Source of the DNA: Xylophilus sp. Leaf220
GTDB lineage: Bacteria > Pseudomonadota > Gammaproteobacteria > Burkholderiales > Burkholderiaceae_C
Reading direction: 5' to 3'
Assembly (NCBI RefSeq): GCF_001421705.1
Contig: NZ_LMKO01000026.1
Span: forward strand, 185,340 to 249,339
DNA: 64,000 nt
Shown: one piece after another, positions 1-9,823 of the stretch
Layout of the letters: every line of letters begins with the position of its first letter
Position numbering within the stretch: position 1 is the first letter of the stretch
Notes under the pieces: model-generated
Told to the model about the DNA's origin: nothing
Databases searched by the model: none
The model's input: the letters and a program-made list of their open reading frames with translations, nothing else
Program-made: the position numbers and the translations under genes

Positions 1-317
1 TCGCGCAACTGGCGGCGGATGCCGACGATCTCGCGGTAGCGGCGCAGCACCTCGATGCTGTAGCCGTGCACCGCCAGCTTCTCGCTGGGCCACCAGGCCT
101 CGAAGCCGCGGCGCTGCATCTGCGGCCCGCCGATGCCCTGTCCTCGCAGCGCGGGCCAGCGCACCTGCAGGCCGTCGAGCAACAGGCCGGCCAGCAGGTC
201 GCCGGAGGTTTCGCCGGCCACCATCGCGACGCGGGGCGCATCGCCCGCGGGCGGCATGTCGGCCGGAAATGCGGCACCCGCCGCGACGCGGTCGGGCGAG
301 GCGGAAGGCGGGGCCAT
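1..317 (-). CDS. lpxB: Lipid-A-disaccharide synthase, N-terminal part (cut by window edge)
   Basis: The last lipid A gene of the cluster, with only its first 105 codons inside the window. LpxB joins UDP-2,3-diacylglucosamine to lipid X to form the lipid A disaccharide at the inner membrane. The ATG at 317 opens a frame with the family's N-terminal signature VAMVAGETSGDLLAG (residues 32-46), followed by GQGIGGPQMQRRGFEAW, the typical glycosyltransferase start. It lies 14 bases after lpxA in the same direction, the usual order. About 30 residues precede the conserved core, so a later start such as the ATG at residue 21 is possible. Confidence 0.9.
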   Translation of the reverse strand, partial: MAPPSASPDRVAAGAAFPADMPPAGDAPRVAMVAGETSGDLLAGLLLDGLQVRWPALRGQGIGGPQMQRRGFEAWWPSEKLAVHGYSIEVLRRYREIVGIRRQLR

Positions 318-331
318 CGGAATGCGCCGCC

Positions 332-1123
332 TTACCGCACGATGCCGCGCTGAGGCGACACTTGCTCTAAAAATGAGAGCATCATGTCGACGTCCGGCGC
401 CGACTCCGGCATCTTTTCCTTCAGATCTGCGATCCGGGCGCGCGACTGCTCCAGCGTCAGGTCGTCGCGGTAGAGCGCCTTGTGCATCGCCTTGACCGCC
501 GAGATCCGCTCGGCCGAGAAGCCGCGCCGGCGCAGGCCTTCGAAGTTCATCGACCGGGCCGCCGCCGGCTGGCCCTGGCTCATCACGAAGGGCGGCTGGT
601 CGGCGAACAGCAGGGCGCACATCGCGGTCATGCCGTGTGCGCCGATCCGCACGAACTGGTGCACGACCGTGAAGCCGCCCAGGATCACCCAGTCGTCCAC
701 CTCGACATGGCCCGCCAGCTGCGAGTTGTTGGCGAAGATGGTGTGGTTGCCGACGCGCACGTCGTGCGCCAGGTGCACGTAGGCCATGATCCAGTTGTCG
801 TCGCCGACCCGGGTCACGCCGCCGCCGCCGGGCGATCCGATGTTGAAGGTGCAGAACTCGCGCACCGTGTTGCGGTCGCCGATCACCAGTTCGCAGGGCT
901 CGCCGGCGTACTTCTTGTCCTGCGGCACCGCGCCCAGCGAGTTGAACTGGAAGATGCGGTTGTCGCGGCCGATGGTGGTGTGGCCCTCGATCACGCAGTG
1001 TGCACCGACCGTCGTGCCGGCGCCGATCGTCACGTGCGGGCCGATCACGGTGTACGGGCCGACCGCGACCGACGGGTCGATCCGCGCACCCTCGGCCACC
1101 ACGGCTGTGGGGTGGATCCCCAT
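332..1123 (-). CDS. lpxA: UDP-N-acetylglucosamine acyltransferase
   Basis: First enzyme of lipid A synthesis: it moves a 3-hydroxyacyl chain from acyl-ACP to UDP-GlcNAc in the cytoplasm. The product is 263 residues, close to the usual 262, and begins MGIHPTAVV. Left-handed beta-helix hexapeptide repeats ([19 protein letters not shown]) fill roughly residues 5-190. The motif HLAHD at 117-121 carries the likely catalytic histidine (His-120, matching His-125 in E. coli). An upstream in-frame start exists, but ATG at 1123 is preferred: it shares one base with the fabZ stop (TGATG), which suggests translational coupling. Confidence 0.97.
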   Translation of the reverse strand: MGIHPTAVVAEGARIDPSVAVGPYTVIGPHVTIGAGTTVGAHCVIEGHTTIGRDNRIFQFNSLGAVPQDKKYAGEPCELVIGDRNTVREFCTFNIGSPGGGGVTRVGDDNWIMAYVHLAHDVRVGNHTIFANNSQLAGHVEVDDWVILGGFTVVHQFVRIGAHGMTAMCALLFADQPPFVMSQGQPAAARSMNFEGLRRRGFSAERISAVKAMHKALYRDDLTLEQSRARIADLKEKMPESAPDVDMMLSFLEQVSPQRGIVR

Positions 1124-1563
1124 CAGGCGATGGTGCGCATAGTGCACATCAACTCGGCCTCGCAGGCGATGTCCTCGCCCACGCGGGTGGTGCCCTTGAA
1201 CTTGAAGATGCCCGACTTCATCCGGTCGAGCGTCACGTCCATCACCAGCTGGTCGCCCGGCTCCACCGGCCGCTTGAAGCGCGCGCCGTCGATGCCGGCG
1301 AAGTAGTACACCGTCTTGTCGTCGGGCGTGACACCAAGCGTGTCGAAGGCCAGCAGCGCGGCGGCCTGGGCCATCGCCTCCAGGATCAGCACCCCCGGCA
1401 TCACCGGGCGGTGCGGAAAGTGGCCGGTGAAGAACGGCTCGTTGATCGTGACGTTCTTCAACGCGCGGATCCGCTTGCCCTTCTCCACTTCCAGCACCCG
1501 GTCCACCAGCAGGAAGGGGTAGCGGTGCGGCAATTGCTTGAGGATCTGGTGAATGTCCAACAT
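1123..1563 (-). CDS. fabZ: 3-hydroxyacyl-[ACP] dehydratase
   Basis: Hot-dog-fold dehydratase of the fatty acid elongation cycle, turning 3-hydroxyacyl-ACP into trans-2-enoyl-ACP. The 146-residue product has the usual length and start ([21 protein letters not shown]). [20 protein letters not shown] carries the catalytic histidine at residue 48 and glutamate at 62. It sits between lpxD and lpxA, so the competition for 3-hydroxyacyl-ACP between phospholipid and lipid A synthesis is encoded in one transcript. Its stop overlaps the lpxA start. Confidence 0.97.
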   Translation of the reverse strand: MLDIHQILKQLPHRYPFLLVDRVLEVEKGKRIRALKNVTINEPFFTGHFPHRPVMPGVLILEAMAQAAALLAFDTLGVTPDDKTVYYFAGIDGARFKRPVEPGDQLVMDVTLDRMKSGIFKFKGTTRVGEDIACEAELMCTMRTIA

Positions 1564-1627
1564 GGTCTGGTGAGGTCTGTGATGTTCGGTATCGGACGCG
1601 CAGTGCGCGCCGCGGGCGCCTGCCGCA

Positions 1628-2611
1628 TCAGCGGCTGCGGGCGGCCAGGTCGTGTTCGAGTGTCTTGATCCGCTCGCGCAGGCCGTGCAGTTGCTTCAGC
1701 GTGGCGGCGTTCTTTTCCCACTTGGCATTGTCGTCTATGGGAAACATGCCGGTGTAGTGCCCCGGCCGGTGGATCGACCGGGTGACGACCGAGGCGGCCG
1801 ACACGTGGACGCCGTCGGCCAGCGTCAGGTGGCCCAGCACGACCGCGCCACCGCCCACGGTGCAGTGCGCACCGATGGTGGCGCTGCCCGCCACGCCGGC
1901 GCAGCCGGCCATCGCGGTGTGGCGGCCGACCCGCACGTTGTGGCCGATCTGGACCAGGTTGTCGAGCTTGACCCCGTCCTCGATCACCGTGTCGCCCAAC
2001 GCGCCACGGTCGATGCAGGTGTTGGCGCCGATCTCCACATCGTCGCCGATGCGCACCGCGCCGAGCTGCTCGATCTTTTCCCAGGCGCCCTGGTGCGGTG
2101 CGAAGCCGAAGCCGTCGGCGCCGATCACCACGCCCGGGTGCAGGAGGCAGCGCGCGCCGATCCGGCAGTCCTCGCCGACCGTGACGCGCGAGCGCAGAAC
2201 CGTGCCCGCGCCGATGTATGCGCCCCGCTCCACCACGCACAGCGGGCCGACGGTGGCAGAAGGATCGACGGCCGCCTCGGGATCGACCACCGCGGACGGA
2301 TGGATTCCGGGCACCGCACCCCGCCCCAGATGGCGCTTCCAGAGCTGGGTGACACGGGCGAAGTAGTGGTAGGGCGAATCGGCGACGATGCAGTCGCCGC
2401 GCTGCTCGGCCGCGGCCTGCATCGCCGGCGCTACGATCACGCAGCCGGCCCGGGACGATGCCAGCTGCTGCACATAGCGCGGATGGCTCAGGAAAGCCAA
2501 ATGCGAAGGCCCGGCGCCCTCGAGAGGGGCCAGGCCTTCCACCATCCGATTGCCGTCGCCGTGCAGCACGCCGCCCAGCTCGGACACGATCGCGTGCAGG
2601 GACAGCGCCAC
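1628..2611 (-). CDS. lpxD: UDP-3-O-(3-hydroxyacyl)glucosamine N-acyltransferase
   Basis: Third step of lipid A synthesis: N-acylation of UDP-3-O-acylglucosamine. The 327-residue protein has the N-terminal LpxD uridine-binding domain ([20 protein letters not shown], to about residue 100), then a long hexapeptide-repeat helix ([34 protein letters not shown]). The histidine of the IGHN motif is the expected catalytic base. A C-terminal helix, residues 300-327, closes the protein. It lies 22 bases after skp and 64 before fabZ. Confidence 0.96.
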   Translation of the reverse strand: MALSLHAIVSELGGVLHGDGNRMVEGLAPLEGAGPSHLAFLSHPRYVQQLASSRAGCVIVAPAMQAAAEQRGDCIVADSPYHYFARVTQLWKRHLGRGAVPGIHPSAVVDPEAAVDPSATVGPLCVVERGAYIGAGTVLRSRVTVGEDCRIGARCLLHPGVVIGADGFGFAPHQGAWEKIEQLGAVRIGDDVEIGANTCIDRGALGDTVIEDGVKLDNLVQIGHNVRVGRHTAMAGCAGVAGSATIGAHCTVGGGAVVLGHLTLADGVHVSAASVVTRSIHRPGHYTGMFPIDDNAKWEKNAATLKQLHGLRERIKTLEHDLAARSR

Positions 2612-2633
2612 GGCCGACCGGCTGCCGCGCGAA

Positions 2634-3152
2634 TTACTTGGCGCCGGGCGCGTTGAGCGCCTTGATCACCTTGTCCGTGATGTCGTAGGCCGGGTTGATG
2701 TAGACGGCTTCCTGCAGGATCACGTCGTACTTTTCCTGCTCGGCCACGGTCTTGACCACGCGGTTGGCACGCTCCAGCACCTGCTGCAGCTCCTCGTTCT
2801 TGCGGGAATTCAGGTCTTCCTGGAATTCGCGGCGCTTGCGCTGGAAATCGCGGTCCTGCTCGACCAGCTGGCGCTGGCGCGTCGTGCGCTGGCTCTCGGC
2901 CAGCGTCGGCGCCTCGCGCTCGAACTTGTCGGAGGCGGATTTGAGTGCGTTGCCTTGGTCGAGCAGTTCCTTCTCGCGCTTTGCGAATTCCTGCTCGAGC
3001 TTCACCTGGGCTGCCTTGGCCGTGTTGGCCTCCCGGAAGATCCGGTCGGTGTTCACGAAGCCGGCGCGAAACTGCTCGGTCTGGGCAGACGCCGAAAGAG
3101 CCAGCGTGCCCAGCAAAATGCCGACGGAGCAATGGCGAAAAAAAGTGTTCAT
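2634..3152 (-). CDS. skp: Periplasmic chaperone Skp/OmpH
   Basis: Trimeric periplasmic holdase that carries unfolded outer-membrane proteins to the Bam complex. The 172-residue product has a signal peptide (about 1-24, ending LSASAQ), then [19 protein letters not shown] and a long charged coiled coil (about 60-135, rich in Q, E, K and R) that would form the tentacles. The ATG at 3152 overlaps the bamA stop by one base (TGATG). A TTG one codon earlier is also in frame but less likely. The bamA-skp-lpxD order is conserved in proteobacteria. Confidence 0.94.
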   Translation of the reverse strand: MNTFFRHCSVGILLGTLALSASAQTEQFRAGFVNTDRIFREANTAKAAQVKLEQEFAKREKELLDQGNALKSASDKFEREAPTLAESQRTTRQRQLVEQDRDFQRKRREFQEDLNSRKNEELQQVLERANRVVKTVAEQEKYDVILQEAVYINPAYDITDKVIKALNAPGAK

Positions 3153-5449
3153 CAAAAGGACGTTCCGATCTGGAATTGCAATTTCTGGATTCTATCGCCG
3201 GGGCGCTTGCGGACAGGGTTTGCAAATGCAAGCCGCAGGGGGCCGACCGGGGATATCCAGCTCAGGCCCACGCCGACCGATGCCCGCATCTCGCTGAAGC
3301 GGATCGGGTCGTCCTCGCCGAACACGTTGCCCACGTCGACGAAGCCGAAGACCCGCAGCGTACGGTCGTTGCCGGCGCCGGGGAACGGCGCCACCGCCTC
3401 CAGGTTGAAGGTGGCTTTCTTGGCGCCGCCGATGGACGAGCCGGTCACGTCGCGCGGACCCAGGGTGCCCTGGTCGAAACCGCGCACCGAGCCCAGGCCG
3501 CCGGAGTAGAAGTTCTTGAAGATCGGGAACGGACGGCCGTTGAGGCCCTTGCCGGCACCCAGCTCCGAGTTGAAGGCCAGGGTGAACTTCTTGTTGAGCG
3601 GAACGTACTGCTGGAACTGGTAGTTGCCGCGGACGTAGCGCGCATCGCCCGCCACCCCGATCTCGGAGTTGAAGCGCTGGTAGCGGCCGGCGTTGGGCAC
3701 CAGGGCGCTGTCGCGGCTGTCGCGCGACCAGCCGATGGTCAGCGGCACAGAGTAGCTGGTGTAGCCAACTTCCTCGGCGTACTTCAGGTAGGCGGCCGGG
3801 ATGTTGGTGCCCGGCTTGATCTCGGTCCGCTCGGCGCCGGCACCGAAGAACACGGTGTCGGTTTCGCTGAACGGCACGCCGAAGCGCATGCTCGCACCCG
3901 AAGTCAGCAGGCGGTAGTTGCCGCCCTGGTCCTGGTAGGGGCGCGACGACCGGTGGTAGATGTCGATGGTGCGCGAGATGCCGTCGGCGGTGAAGTACGG
4001 GTTGGTCGTGCTGAGCACGATCGCGCGGTTGTACTTGCTGGTGTTGACGTCCACGCCCAGGTAGTTGCCGGAGCCGAAGACGTTCTCCTGCTTGATGCCG
4101 AACGACAGCGCCACCTTTTCCGCGCTGGAGAAGCCGGCACCGACCTGCAGGCTGCCGGTGGGCTTCTCGGTCACGTTGACCACCAGGTCAACCTGGTCGG
4201 GCGAGCCGGGCACGTCCTGCGTCTCGACATCGACCTGGCTGAAGTAGCCCAGCCGGTCGACCCGGTCGCGCGAGAGCTTGATCCGGTCGCCGTCGTACCA
4301 GGACGATTCGAACTGGCGGAACTCGCGGCGGATGACTTCGTCGCGCGTGCGGTTGTTGCCGCTGAGCGCGATGCGGCGCACGTAGGCCCGGCGCGACGGC
4401 TCGGCCTGCAGCACCAGGGCCACGCGGTTGTTGGCGCGGTCGACTTCCGGCACCGCCTCGACGCGGGCGAAGGCGAAGCCGAAGTTGCTGAAATAGTCGG
4501 TGAAGGCCTTGGTCGTCTGCGCCACTTCGTCGGCGTTGTAGGCTTCGCCCGGCTTGATCTTGATCAGCGACTTGAACTCGTCGTCGCGGCCGAGGTAGTT
4601 GCCCTCGATCTTCACGCCCGAGACGACGTAGCGCTCGCCCTCGGTCACGTTGACGGTGATGCTGATGTCTTCCTTGTTGGGCGAGATCGCGACCTGGGTC
4701 GAATCGACCCGGAACTCGAGGTAGCCGCGCGACAGGTAGTAGGAGCGCAGCGTCTCCAGGTCGGCGTTGAGCTTGGCGCGCGCGTAGCGGTCGGACTTGG
4801 TGTACCAGCTGAGCCAGCCGCCGGTGTCGAGGTCGAACAGGTCCTCGAGGGTGGATTCGCTGAAGGCCTGGTTGCCGACGATGCGGATGTTCTTGATCTT
4901 GGCCGGCTCGCCTTCGGAGACGGTGAAGGTCAGGTTGACCCGGTTGCGCTCGATCGGCGTCACCGTGGTCACCACTTCCGCGCCATACAAGCTGCGGTTG
5001 ATGTACTGGCGCTTCAGTTCCTGCTCGGCCCGGTCGGCCAGGGCCTTGTCGAACGGGCGGCCTTCGGTCAGGCCCACGTCGCGCATCGCCTTCTTGAGCG
5101 TTTCCTTGTCGAATTCCTTGGTGCCGGCGAAATCGACGTCGGCGACCGTGGGCCGCTCCTCGACCACCACCGTCAGCACGTTGCCGTTGACTTCCAGGCG
5201 CACGTCCTTGAACAGGCCCAGGCCGAACAGTTGGCGGATCGCGCCGGCGCCCTTGTCGTCGTTGTAGCCGTCGCCCACGCGGAACGGCAGCGAAGCGAAC
5301 ACGGTGCCCGGCTCCACGCGCTGCAGACCCTCGACACGGATGTCGCGCAGGGTGAACGGTTCGACCGCCCAGGCCGCGTTGGCAGCGAAAAGCATGGCCG
5401 CGACCGCCGAGACGGAGCGCATGCGAAAACGGGTGAAAGATTGCTTCAT
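3152..5449 (-). CDS. bamA: Outer-membrane protein assembly factor BamA
   Basis: Essential Omp85-family barrel that inserts beta-barrel proteins into the outer membrane. The 765 residues comprise a signal peptide (1-28, ending NAAWA), five POTRA domains (about 29-350, starting FTLRDIRVEGLQRVEPGTVF) and a C-terminal 16-strand barrel. The loop-6 motif VRGF is visible in GLGSVRGFDQGTLGP. The protein ends in phenylalanine, as needed for barrel recognition. It follows rseP after 68 bases and overlaps skp. Confidence 0.98.
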   Translation of the reverse strand: MKQSFTRFRMRSVSAVAAMLFAANAAWAVEPFTLRDIRVEGLQRVEPGTVFASLPFRVGDGYNDDKGAGAIRQLFGLGLFKDVRLEVNGNVLTVVVEERPTVADVDFAGTKEFDKETLKKAMRDVGLTEGRPFDKALADRAEQELKRQYINRSLYGAEVVTTVTPIERNRVNLTFTVSEGEPAKIKNIRIVGNQAFSESTLEDLFDLDTGGWLSWYTKSDRYARAKLNADLETLRSYYLSRGYLEFRVDSTQVAISPNKEDISITVNVTEGERYVVSGVKIEGNYLGRDDEFKSLIKIKPGEAYNADEVAQTTKAFTDYFSNFGFAFARVEAVPEVDRANNRVALVLQAEPSRRAYVRRIALSGNNRTRDEVIRREFRQFESSWYDGDRIKLSRDRVDRLGYFSQVDVETQDVPGSPDQVDLVVNVTEKPTGSLQVGAGFSSAEKVALSFGIKQENVFGSGNYLGVDVNTSKYNRAIVLSTTNPYFTADGISRTIDIYHRSSRPYQDQGGNYRLLTSGASMRFGVPFSETDTVFFGAGAERTEIKPGTNIPAAYLKYAEEVGYTSYSVPLTIGWSRDSRDSALVPNAGRYQRFNSEIGVAGDARYVRGNYQFQQYVPLNKKFTLAFNSELGAGKGLNGRPFPIFKNFYSGGLGSVRGFDQGTLGPRDVTGSSIGGAKKATFNLEAVAPFPGAGNDRTLRVFGFVDVGNVFGEDDPIRFSEMRASVGVGLSWISPVGPLRLAFANPVRKRPGDRIQKLQFQIGTSF

Positions 5450-5517
5450 GTATCAGGTCTCTGGCGAACACCGGCCCGGCGCCAGGCCCGGGGACCGCCG
5501 CATTATGACGGACGGCG

Positions 5518-6885
5518 TCAGCCGAAAATGCGGGAGACGTCGTTGAACAGGGCAATCGACGTCATGAGAAGGAGCGCGGCGACGCCGCCACGCTGCAGGC
5601 GATCGAGCCACACCTCGGACACGGTGCGGCCGGTGACGGCTTCCCACAGGAAGTACATCAGGTGGCCGCCGTCGAGTACCGGCAGCGGCAGCAGGTTGAG
5701 GATGCCCAGGCTCACGCTGATCAGCGCCAGGAAGGTCAGGTACTGCGTGAGGCCCAGGCTCGCCGACTTGCCGGCGTAGTCGGCGATGGTCAGCGGGCCG
5801 CTCAGGTTCTTGATCGACGCCTGGCCGATCAGCATGCGCCCCATCATGCGCAGGGTCAGCACCGAGACTTCCCAGGTCTTGACCGCGCCGTTGCGCAGGC
5901 CTTCGATCGGGCCGTAGCGCACCGTCATCATCTCGGGCGGGCCGCCCACGTAGGCGTTCACCCGGCCGAAGCTCGTGTCCTGCTCGGTCACGACGACGGG
6001 CGTCACCGGCAGCGACAGCTGCTCGCTGCCGCGCTCGACCTGCCAGACCTGGGTGCGCGCCTCGCTGCCCTGCACCGACGCGCGGATCGCCTCGCGCAGC
6101 TGCGGGCCGTCGCCGATCGCGGTATCGCCGATGCGCAGCACCGTGTCGCCCTGGCGCAGTCCGGCTTTGGCGGCCGCGCCGTCGGCCTGGACCTCGCCCA
6201 GCACCGGCGGCGTCCACGGACCGACGATGCCGATCTTGCGGAACAGCTGCATGTCGGCCTCGCGGGCGCCGATGCGGTCGAGCTGCAGCGTGGCCTGGCG
6301 CGTCGGGCCGGTTCCGGCGCCGGCAGGCTGGTAGGCGATGCGCACGTTCTGGCCGTCGAGCGCGCCGCGGGTCAGCAGCCACCGCAGGTCCTCGAACGAC
6401 TGCACGGGCTGCAGCGCTTCGCCTTCGAAGGCCGCCTCGGTCACCCGCTCGCCGCCCTCCAGGCCGGCGGCCTGGGCGGTGGATCCGGCCACCGGCGCGG
6501 CCAGCACCGGCTGCGGCTCCTGCACGCCCATCCAGTTGACGCCCGCATACAGCAGGATCGCCAGGAGCAGGTTGGCCGCGGGGCCGGCGGCTACCACCGC
6601 GGCGCGCTGGGCCAGCGGGCGGTTGTTGAAGGCCAGGTGACGCTCCTCGGGTGCGACCGGCGCCTCGCGCTCGTCGAGCATCTTCACGTAGCCGCCCAGC
6701 GGCAGCATGCCGACCACGAATTCGGTGGGCGAACCGGGACGTTGCCAGCGCAGGATCGGTTTGCCGAAGCCGACCGAGAAGCGCAGCACCTTCACCCCGC
6801 AGGCTACCGCCACCCGGTAGTGGCCGTACTCGTGCACGGCGATGAGCAGCGCCAGGGCCACGATGAAAGCGACGACGGTCAGCAT
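5518..6885 (-). CDS. rseP: Intramembrane zinc metalloprotease RseP (site-2 protease)
   Basis: Inner-membrane site-2 protease that cleaves anti-sigma factor RseA and leftover signal peptides, releasing the sigma-E response. The 455-residue protein has the zinc motif HEYGH at 18-22 in the first membrane segment, PDZ domains in the middle (for example GAAAKAGLRQGDTVLRIGD), and the second active-site motif NLLPLPVLDGGHL near residue 390. Its place directly before bamA links envelope stress sensing to outer-membrane assembly. Confidence 0.97.
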   Translation of the reverse strand: MLTVVAFIVALALLIAVHEYGHYRVAVACGVKVLRFSVGFGKPILRWQRPGSPTEFVVGMLPLGGYVKMLDEREAPVAPEERHLAFNNRPLAQRAAVVAAGPAANLLLAILLYAGVNWMGVQEPQPVLAAPVAGSTAQAAGLEGGERVTEAAFEGEALQPVQSFEDLRWLLTRGALDGQNVRIAYQPAGAGTGPTRQATLQLDRIGAREADMQLFRKIGIVGPWTPPVLGEVQADGAAAKAGLRQGDTVLRIGDTAIGDGPQLREAIRASVQGSEARTQVWQVERGSEQLSLPVTPVVVTEQDTSFGRVNAYVGGPPEMMTVRYGPIEGLRNGAVKTWEVSVLTLRMMGRMLIGQASIKNLSGPLTIADYAGKSASLGLTQYLTFLALISVSLGILNLLPLPVLDGGHLMYFLWEAVTGRTVSEVWLDRLQRGGVAALLLMTSIALFNDVSRIFG

Positions 6886-6903
6886 GTCCGAATCTCCGAA
6901 AAA

Positions 6904-8079
6904 TCAGTGCATCAGGCCGGCGACGGCGGCCGACGCACTGGAGCGCGCCTGCGCGTCGATCGCCATCAGGTCGTCGAGGCAGGTGGGCGCCTGCGGCACG
7001 CAGCGCTCCAGGGTGGCGAGGTTGACCGCGTGGATCTGGTCGAAGCGGATGCGCCCGTCGAGGAACGCCTGCACCGCCACTTCGTTGGCCGCGTTCAGCA
7101 CGGCGGTGGTGCCGGGCGGGGCGCGCAGCGCGTCCCAGGCGAGCTGCAGGCCGGGGAAACGCTGGGGATCGGGCCGCTCGAAGGTCATCGCCGCCAGCGA
7201 AGAGAAGTCGAGCCGGGGTGCGCCGCTCTCCATCCGTTCGGGCCAGGAGAGGCCGTAGGCGATCGGCACCCGCATGTCGGGCACGCCCAGCTGCGCCACC
7301 AGGGAGCCGTCGTGGTACTGCACCAGGGAATGGACGATGCTCTGCGGATGGATCACCACCTCGATCCGGTCGGGCGGCAGGCCGAAGAGGTAGCGGGCCT
7401 CGATCACCTCCAGGCCCTTGTTCATCATCGTGGCCGAGTCGACCGAGATCTTGCGGCCCATCGACCAGTTGGGATGGGCGCAGGCCTCGTCCGGCGTGAC
7501 CGCTGCGAGCGTGGCCGGATCGCGGGTGCGGAACGGCCCGCCCGAAGCGGTCAGCACCAGCCGGTCGACCCGGCGCTCCCAGGTGGTCGGGTCGTCGGGC
7601 AAGGACTGGAAGATGGCGGAATGCTCGCTGTCGATCGGCAGCAGCTGGGCGCCGCCCTCGCGCACCGCGTCCATGAACCAGTCGCCGCCGACGACCAGGG
7701 CCTCCTTGTTCGCCAGCAGCAGCCGCTTGCCGGCCCGCGCGGCGGCCAGGCACGGCGCCAGCCCCGCGGCGCCGACGATGGCGGCCATCACCATGTCTAC
7801 ATCGGGGTGGGATGCTACCATTTCCATAGCATCATGTCCTTGCAGCACCTCGACTGCGAGCCCATTCGCCTTGCATTCCTGACGCAGGCGGGCGGCGGCC
7901 TCCGGCTGGGCCATGACGGCGTAGCGGGGCCGCAGGCGCAGGCACTGCTGCAGCATCGCATCGACCTGCGTCGCCGCGGCGAGCGCGAAGACCTGGAACC
8001 GCCCGGGGTGCCGCGCCAGCACGTCCAGCGTGCTGAGGCCGATGGAACCTGTGGAGCCCAGGACGGTGATCGTATGCAT
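6904..8079 (-). CDS. dxr: 1-deoxy-D-xylulose 5-phosphate reductoisomerase
   Basis: MEP-pathway enzyme that turns DXP into 2-C-methyl-erythritol 4-phosphate with NADPH, committing carbon to isoprenoids. The 391 residues start MHTITVLGSTGSIG, with the dinucleotide-binding GSTGSIG at 8-14. NKEALVVGG and the metal/substrate segment IDSEHSAIFQSL are intact. A GTG at 8091 (overlapping the cdsA stop as ATGTGA) would add four residues; the ATG at 8079 is preferred because the nucleotide-binding strand begins there. It supplies precursors for UppS, encoded two genes earlier. Confidence 0.96.
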   Translation of the reverse strand: MHTITVLGSTGSIGLSTLDVLARHPGRFQVFALAAATQVDAMLQQCLRLRPRYAVMAQPEAAARLRQECKANGLAVEVLQGHDAMEMVASHPDVDMVMAAIVGAAGLAPCLAAARAGKRLLLANKEALVVGGDWFMDAVREGGAQLLPIDSEHSAIFQSLPDDPTTWERRVDRLVLTASGGPFRTRDPATLAAVTPDEACAHPNWSMGRKISVDSATMMNKGLEVIEARYLFGLPPDRIEVVIHPQSIVHSLVQYHDGSLVAQLGVPDMRVPIAYGLSWPERMESGAPRLDFSSLAAMTFERPDPQRFPGLQLAWDALRAPPGTTAVLNAANEVAVQAFLDGRIRFDQIHAVNLATLERCVPQAPTCLDDLMAIDAQARSSASAAVAGLMH

Positions 8080-8087
8080 CCGGTCGC

Positions 8088-8942
8088 TCACATCGCGCCC
8101 ACGGTCGAGAGCATCATCGCCAGCGGCAGCGTGGGCAGCAGCGCATCGACCCGGTCGAGCACGCCGCCGTGGCCGGGCAGCAGGTGGCTGCTGTCCTTGG
8201 CGCCGGCGCTGCGCTTGACCAGCGATTCGACGAGGTCGCCCACCACGCTCATCGTGGCCATGAACACCGCGCCCACCACCAGTAGCCACCAGCCCTGCAT
8301 CGCCAGCCGGCTGTAGAAGCTCAATACCTGCGGCTGCCAGGCCCGGTCGGCCATGACCCACACGACCGCCAGCACCAGCACCCCCAGCATGCCGCCCCAG
8401 ACGCCCTCCCAGCTCTTGCCCGGGCTGATCGACGGGGCCAGCTTGGAGCGGGTGAAGCGCAGGCCGAACGCACGGCCGGCGAAGTAGGCGCCGATATCGG
8501 CCACCCAGACAAGCACCAGGATCGACAGCAGGAAGTTGATGCCGATCACCCGCGCCTGCCCCACCGCCAGCCAGGCGAGCCACAGCGCCAGCACGCCGCC
8601 GACCACCCGCACGGTGCGCGGCACCCGCGGCCAGCCGGCCACGCCGCTGCGCAGCAACGCGGCGCTGGCCAGCACCCAGAAAGCACCGGCAGCCAGCCAG
8701 GCGAGCGGCATCGGCCGCTCGAGCCAGCCCAGGCGCCAGCTCAGCAGGCACAGCGCCAGGCAGTCGAAGGCGATGAACAGCGCGCCCTTGCCGGAGTAGC
8801 CGTTGAGCCGGCCCCATTCCCACGCCGCCGCCGTCATGGCCACCAGCGCGACCGCGCAGAACGGCAAGGGAGACGGATAGAACAGCGCCGGCAGCAGGAT
8901 GGCCAGCAGGACGACCGCGGTGATGATGCGTTGCTTCAGCAT
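8088..8942 (-). CDS. cdsA: Phosphatidate cytidylyltransferase
   Basis: Polytopic inner-membrane enzyme making CDP-diacylglycerol from phosphatidate and CTP, the branch point to all phospholipids. The 284-residue protein is almost entirely hydrophobic helices. It carries the C-terminal CdsA signature KRSAGAKDSSHLLPGHGG..DRVD (about residues 243-270), whose aspartates bind the metals. The start MLKQRIITAVVLLAILLPAL at 8942 begins directly with the first membrane segment. It lies between uppS (40 bases upstream) and dxr (8 bases downstream). Confidence 0.96.
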   Translation of the reverse strand: MLKQRIITAVVLLAILLPALFYPSPLPFCAVALVAMTAAAWEWGRLNGYSGKGALFIAFDCLALCLLSWRLGWLERPMPLAWLAAGAFWVLASAALLRSGVAGWPRVPRTVRVVGGVLALWLAWLAVGQARVIGINFLLSILVLVWVADIGAYFAGRAFGLRFTRSKLAPSISPGKSWEGVWGGMLGVLVLAVVWVMADRAWQPQVLSFYSRLAMQGWWLLVVGAVFMATMSVVGDLVESLVKRSAGAKDSSHLLPGHGGVLDRVDALLPTLPLAMMLSTVGAM

Positions 8943-8982
8943 GGAAAGTCCCCTGAGAGCCTGCGCAGCGCCGGTGGAGGCG

Positions 8983-9771
8983 CTAGGCGGCGTTGGCGTT
9001 GCCGGATGGCGAAGCGGACACGGCCGCCTGCTGCTGGGCAGCGGCGGGCGCGGATTGCGCGGCGACCTGGGCCGAGGTCTGCCCGAAGCGGCGCTCGCGG
9101 CAGGCGAAGGCCCCAATCGCCGCGTCGAGCGCGCCCGCGTCGAAATCGGGCCACAGGCGGTCGCTGAAATACAACTCGGAGTATGCGGCCTGCCAGAGCA
9201 GGAAATTGCTGATTCGCTGCTCGCCGCCGGTGCGGATCACCAGGTCGGGATCGGGGACGTGCGACAGCGCCATCGCACGGTGCAGGTTGAGTTCGGTGGC
9301 GGGCTCGCCCCGGGCCGCGAGCGCCTGCGCGGCCTGGGCGATGTCCCAGCGGCCGCCGTAGTTGAAGCAGACGTTGAGCACCAGCCTCTGGTTGCCGGCG
9401 GTCGCCAGTTCGGCCGCCACCAGGCCGTCGCGCACCTTGTCAGAGAGGCCGGCGCGCTCGCCGACGAAGTACAGGCGCACGCCGTCGGCATGCAGCTGCG
9501 GCACCTCGCGGCCCAGCGCCTTGGCCAGCAGCTCCATCAGGCCCGACACCTCGTCGGCCGGCCGGTTCCAGTTCTCGGACGAGAACGCGAAAACGGTCAG
9601 CACGCCGACGCCGCGTTCGGCGCACAGCCGCACGCAGCGGCGCAGCGACTCGACGCCCTGGCGATGGCCCGCGATGCGGGGCAGGAAGCGGCGCGACGCC
9701 CAGCGGCCGTTGCCGTCCATCACGATGGCGATGTGGTGCGGCACCACGGGCGGAGCGGGCTTTACGGCCAC
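8983..9771 (-). CDS. uppS: Undecaprenyl diphosphate synthase (cis-prenyltransferase)
   Basis: Condenses isopentenyl diphosphate units onto farnesyl diphosphate to make the C55 carrier for peptidoglycan and LPS. The signature HIAIVMDGNGRWA puts the catalytic aspartate at about residue 19, and GEQRISNFLLWQAAYSELYF is the conserved C-terminal substrate segment. A GTG at 9771 with AGGA seven bases upstream gives 262 residues, close to family length. The frame stays open further upstream, but that part reads as Ser/Arg-rich non-protein sequence. An Ala/Gln-rich tail ends the protein. Confidence 0.95.
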   Translation of the reverse strand: MAVKPAPPVVPHHIAIVMDGNGRWASRRFLPRIAGHRQGVESLRRCVRLCAERGVGVLTVFAFSSENWNRPADEVSGLMELLAKALGREVPQLHADGVRLYFVGERAGLSDKVRDGLVAAELATAGNQRLVLNVCFNYGGRWDIAQAAQALAARGEPATELNLHRAMALSHVPDPDLVIRTGGEQRISNFLLWQAAYSELYFSDRLWPDFDAGALDAAIGAFACRERRFGQTSAQVAAQSAPAAAQQQAAVSASPSGNANAA

Positions 9772-9823
9772 ACCGATCCTGACGGGGAGGTACCAGCGAG
9801 AAGAAGGCGCACGGGTGGGGCCG

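Noticed and set aside
2945..5779. A 944-codon open frame on the plus strand across bamA
   Set aside because: It is antisense to bamA, has no domain and arises from GC-rich codon bias.
7813..7830. TGCTACCATTTCCATAGC inside dxr as a fifth repeat copy
   Set aside because: Only the AT-rich half is similar, the GC stem is absent, and Dxr has normal length there.
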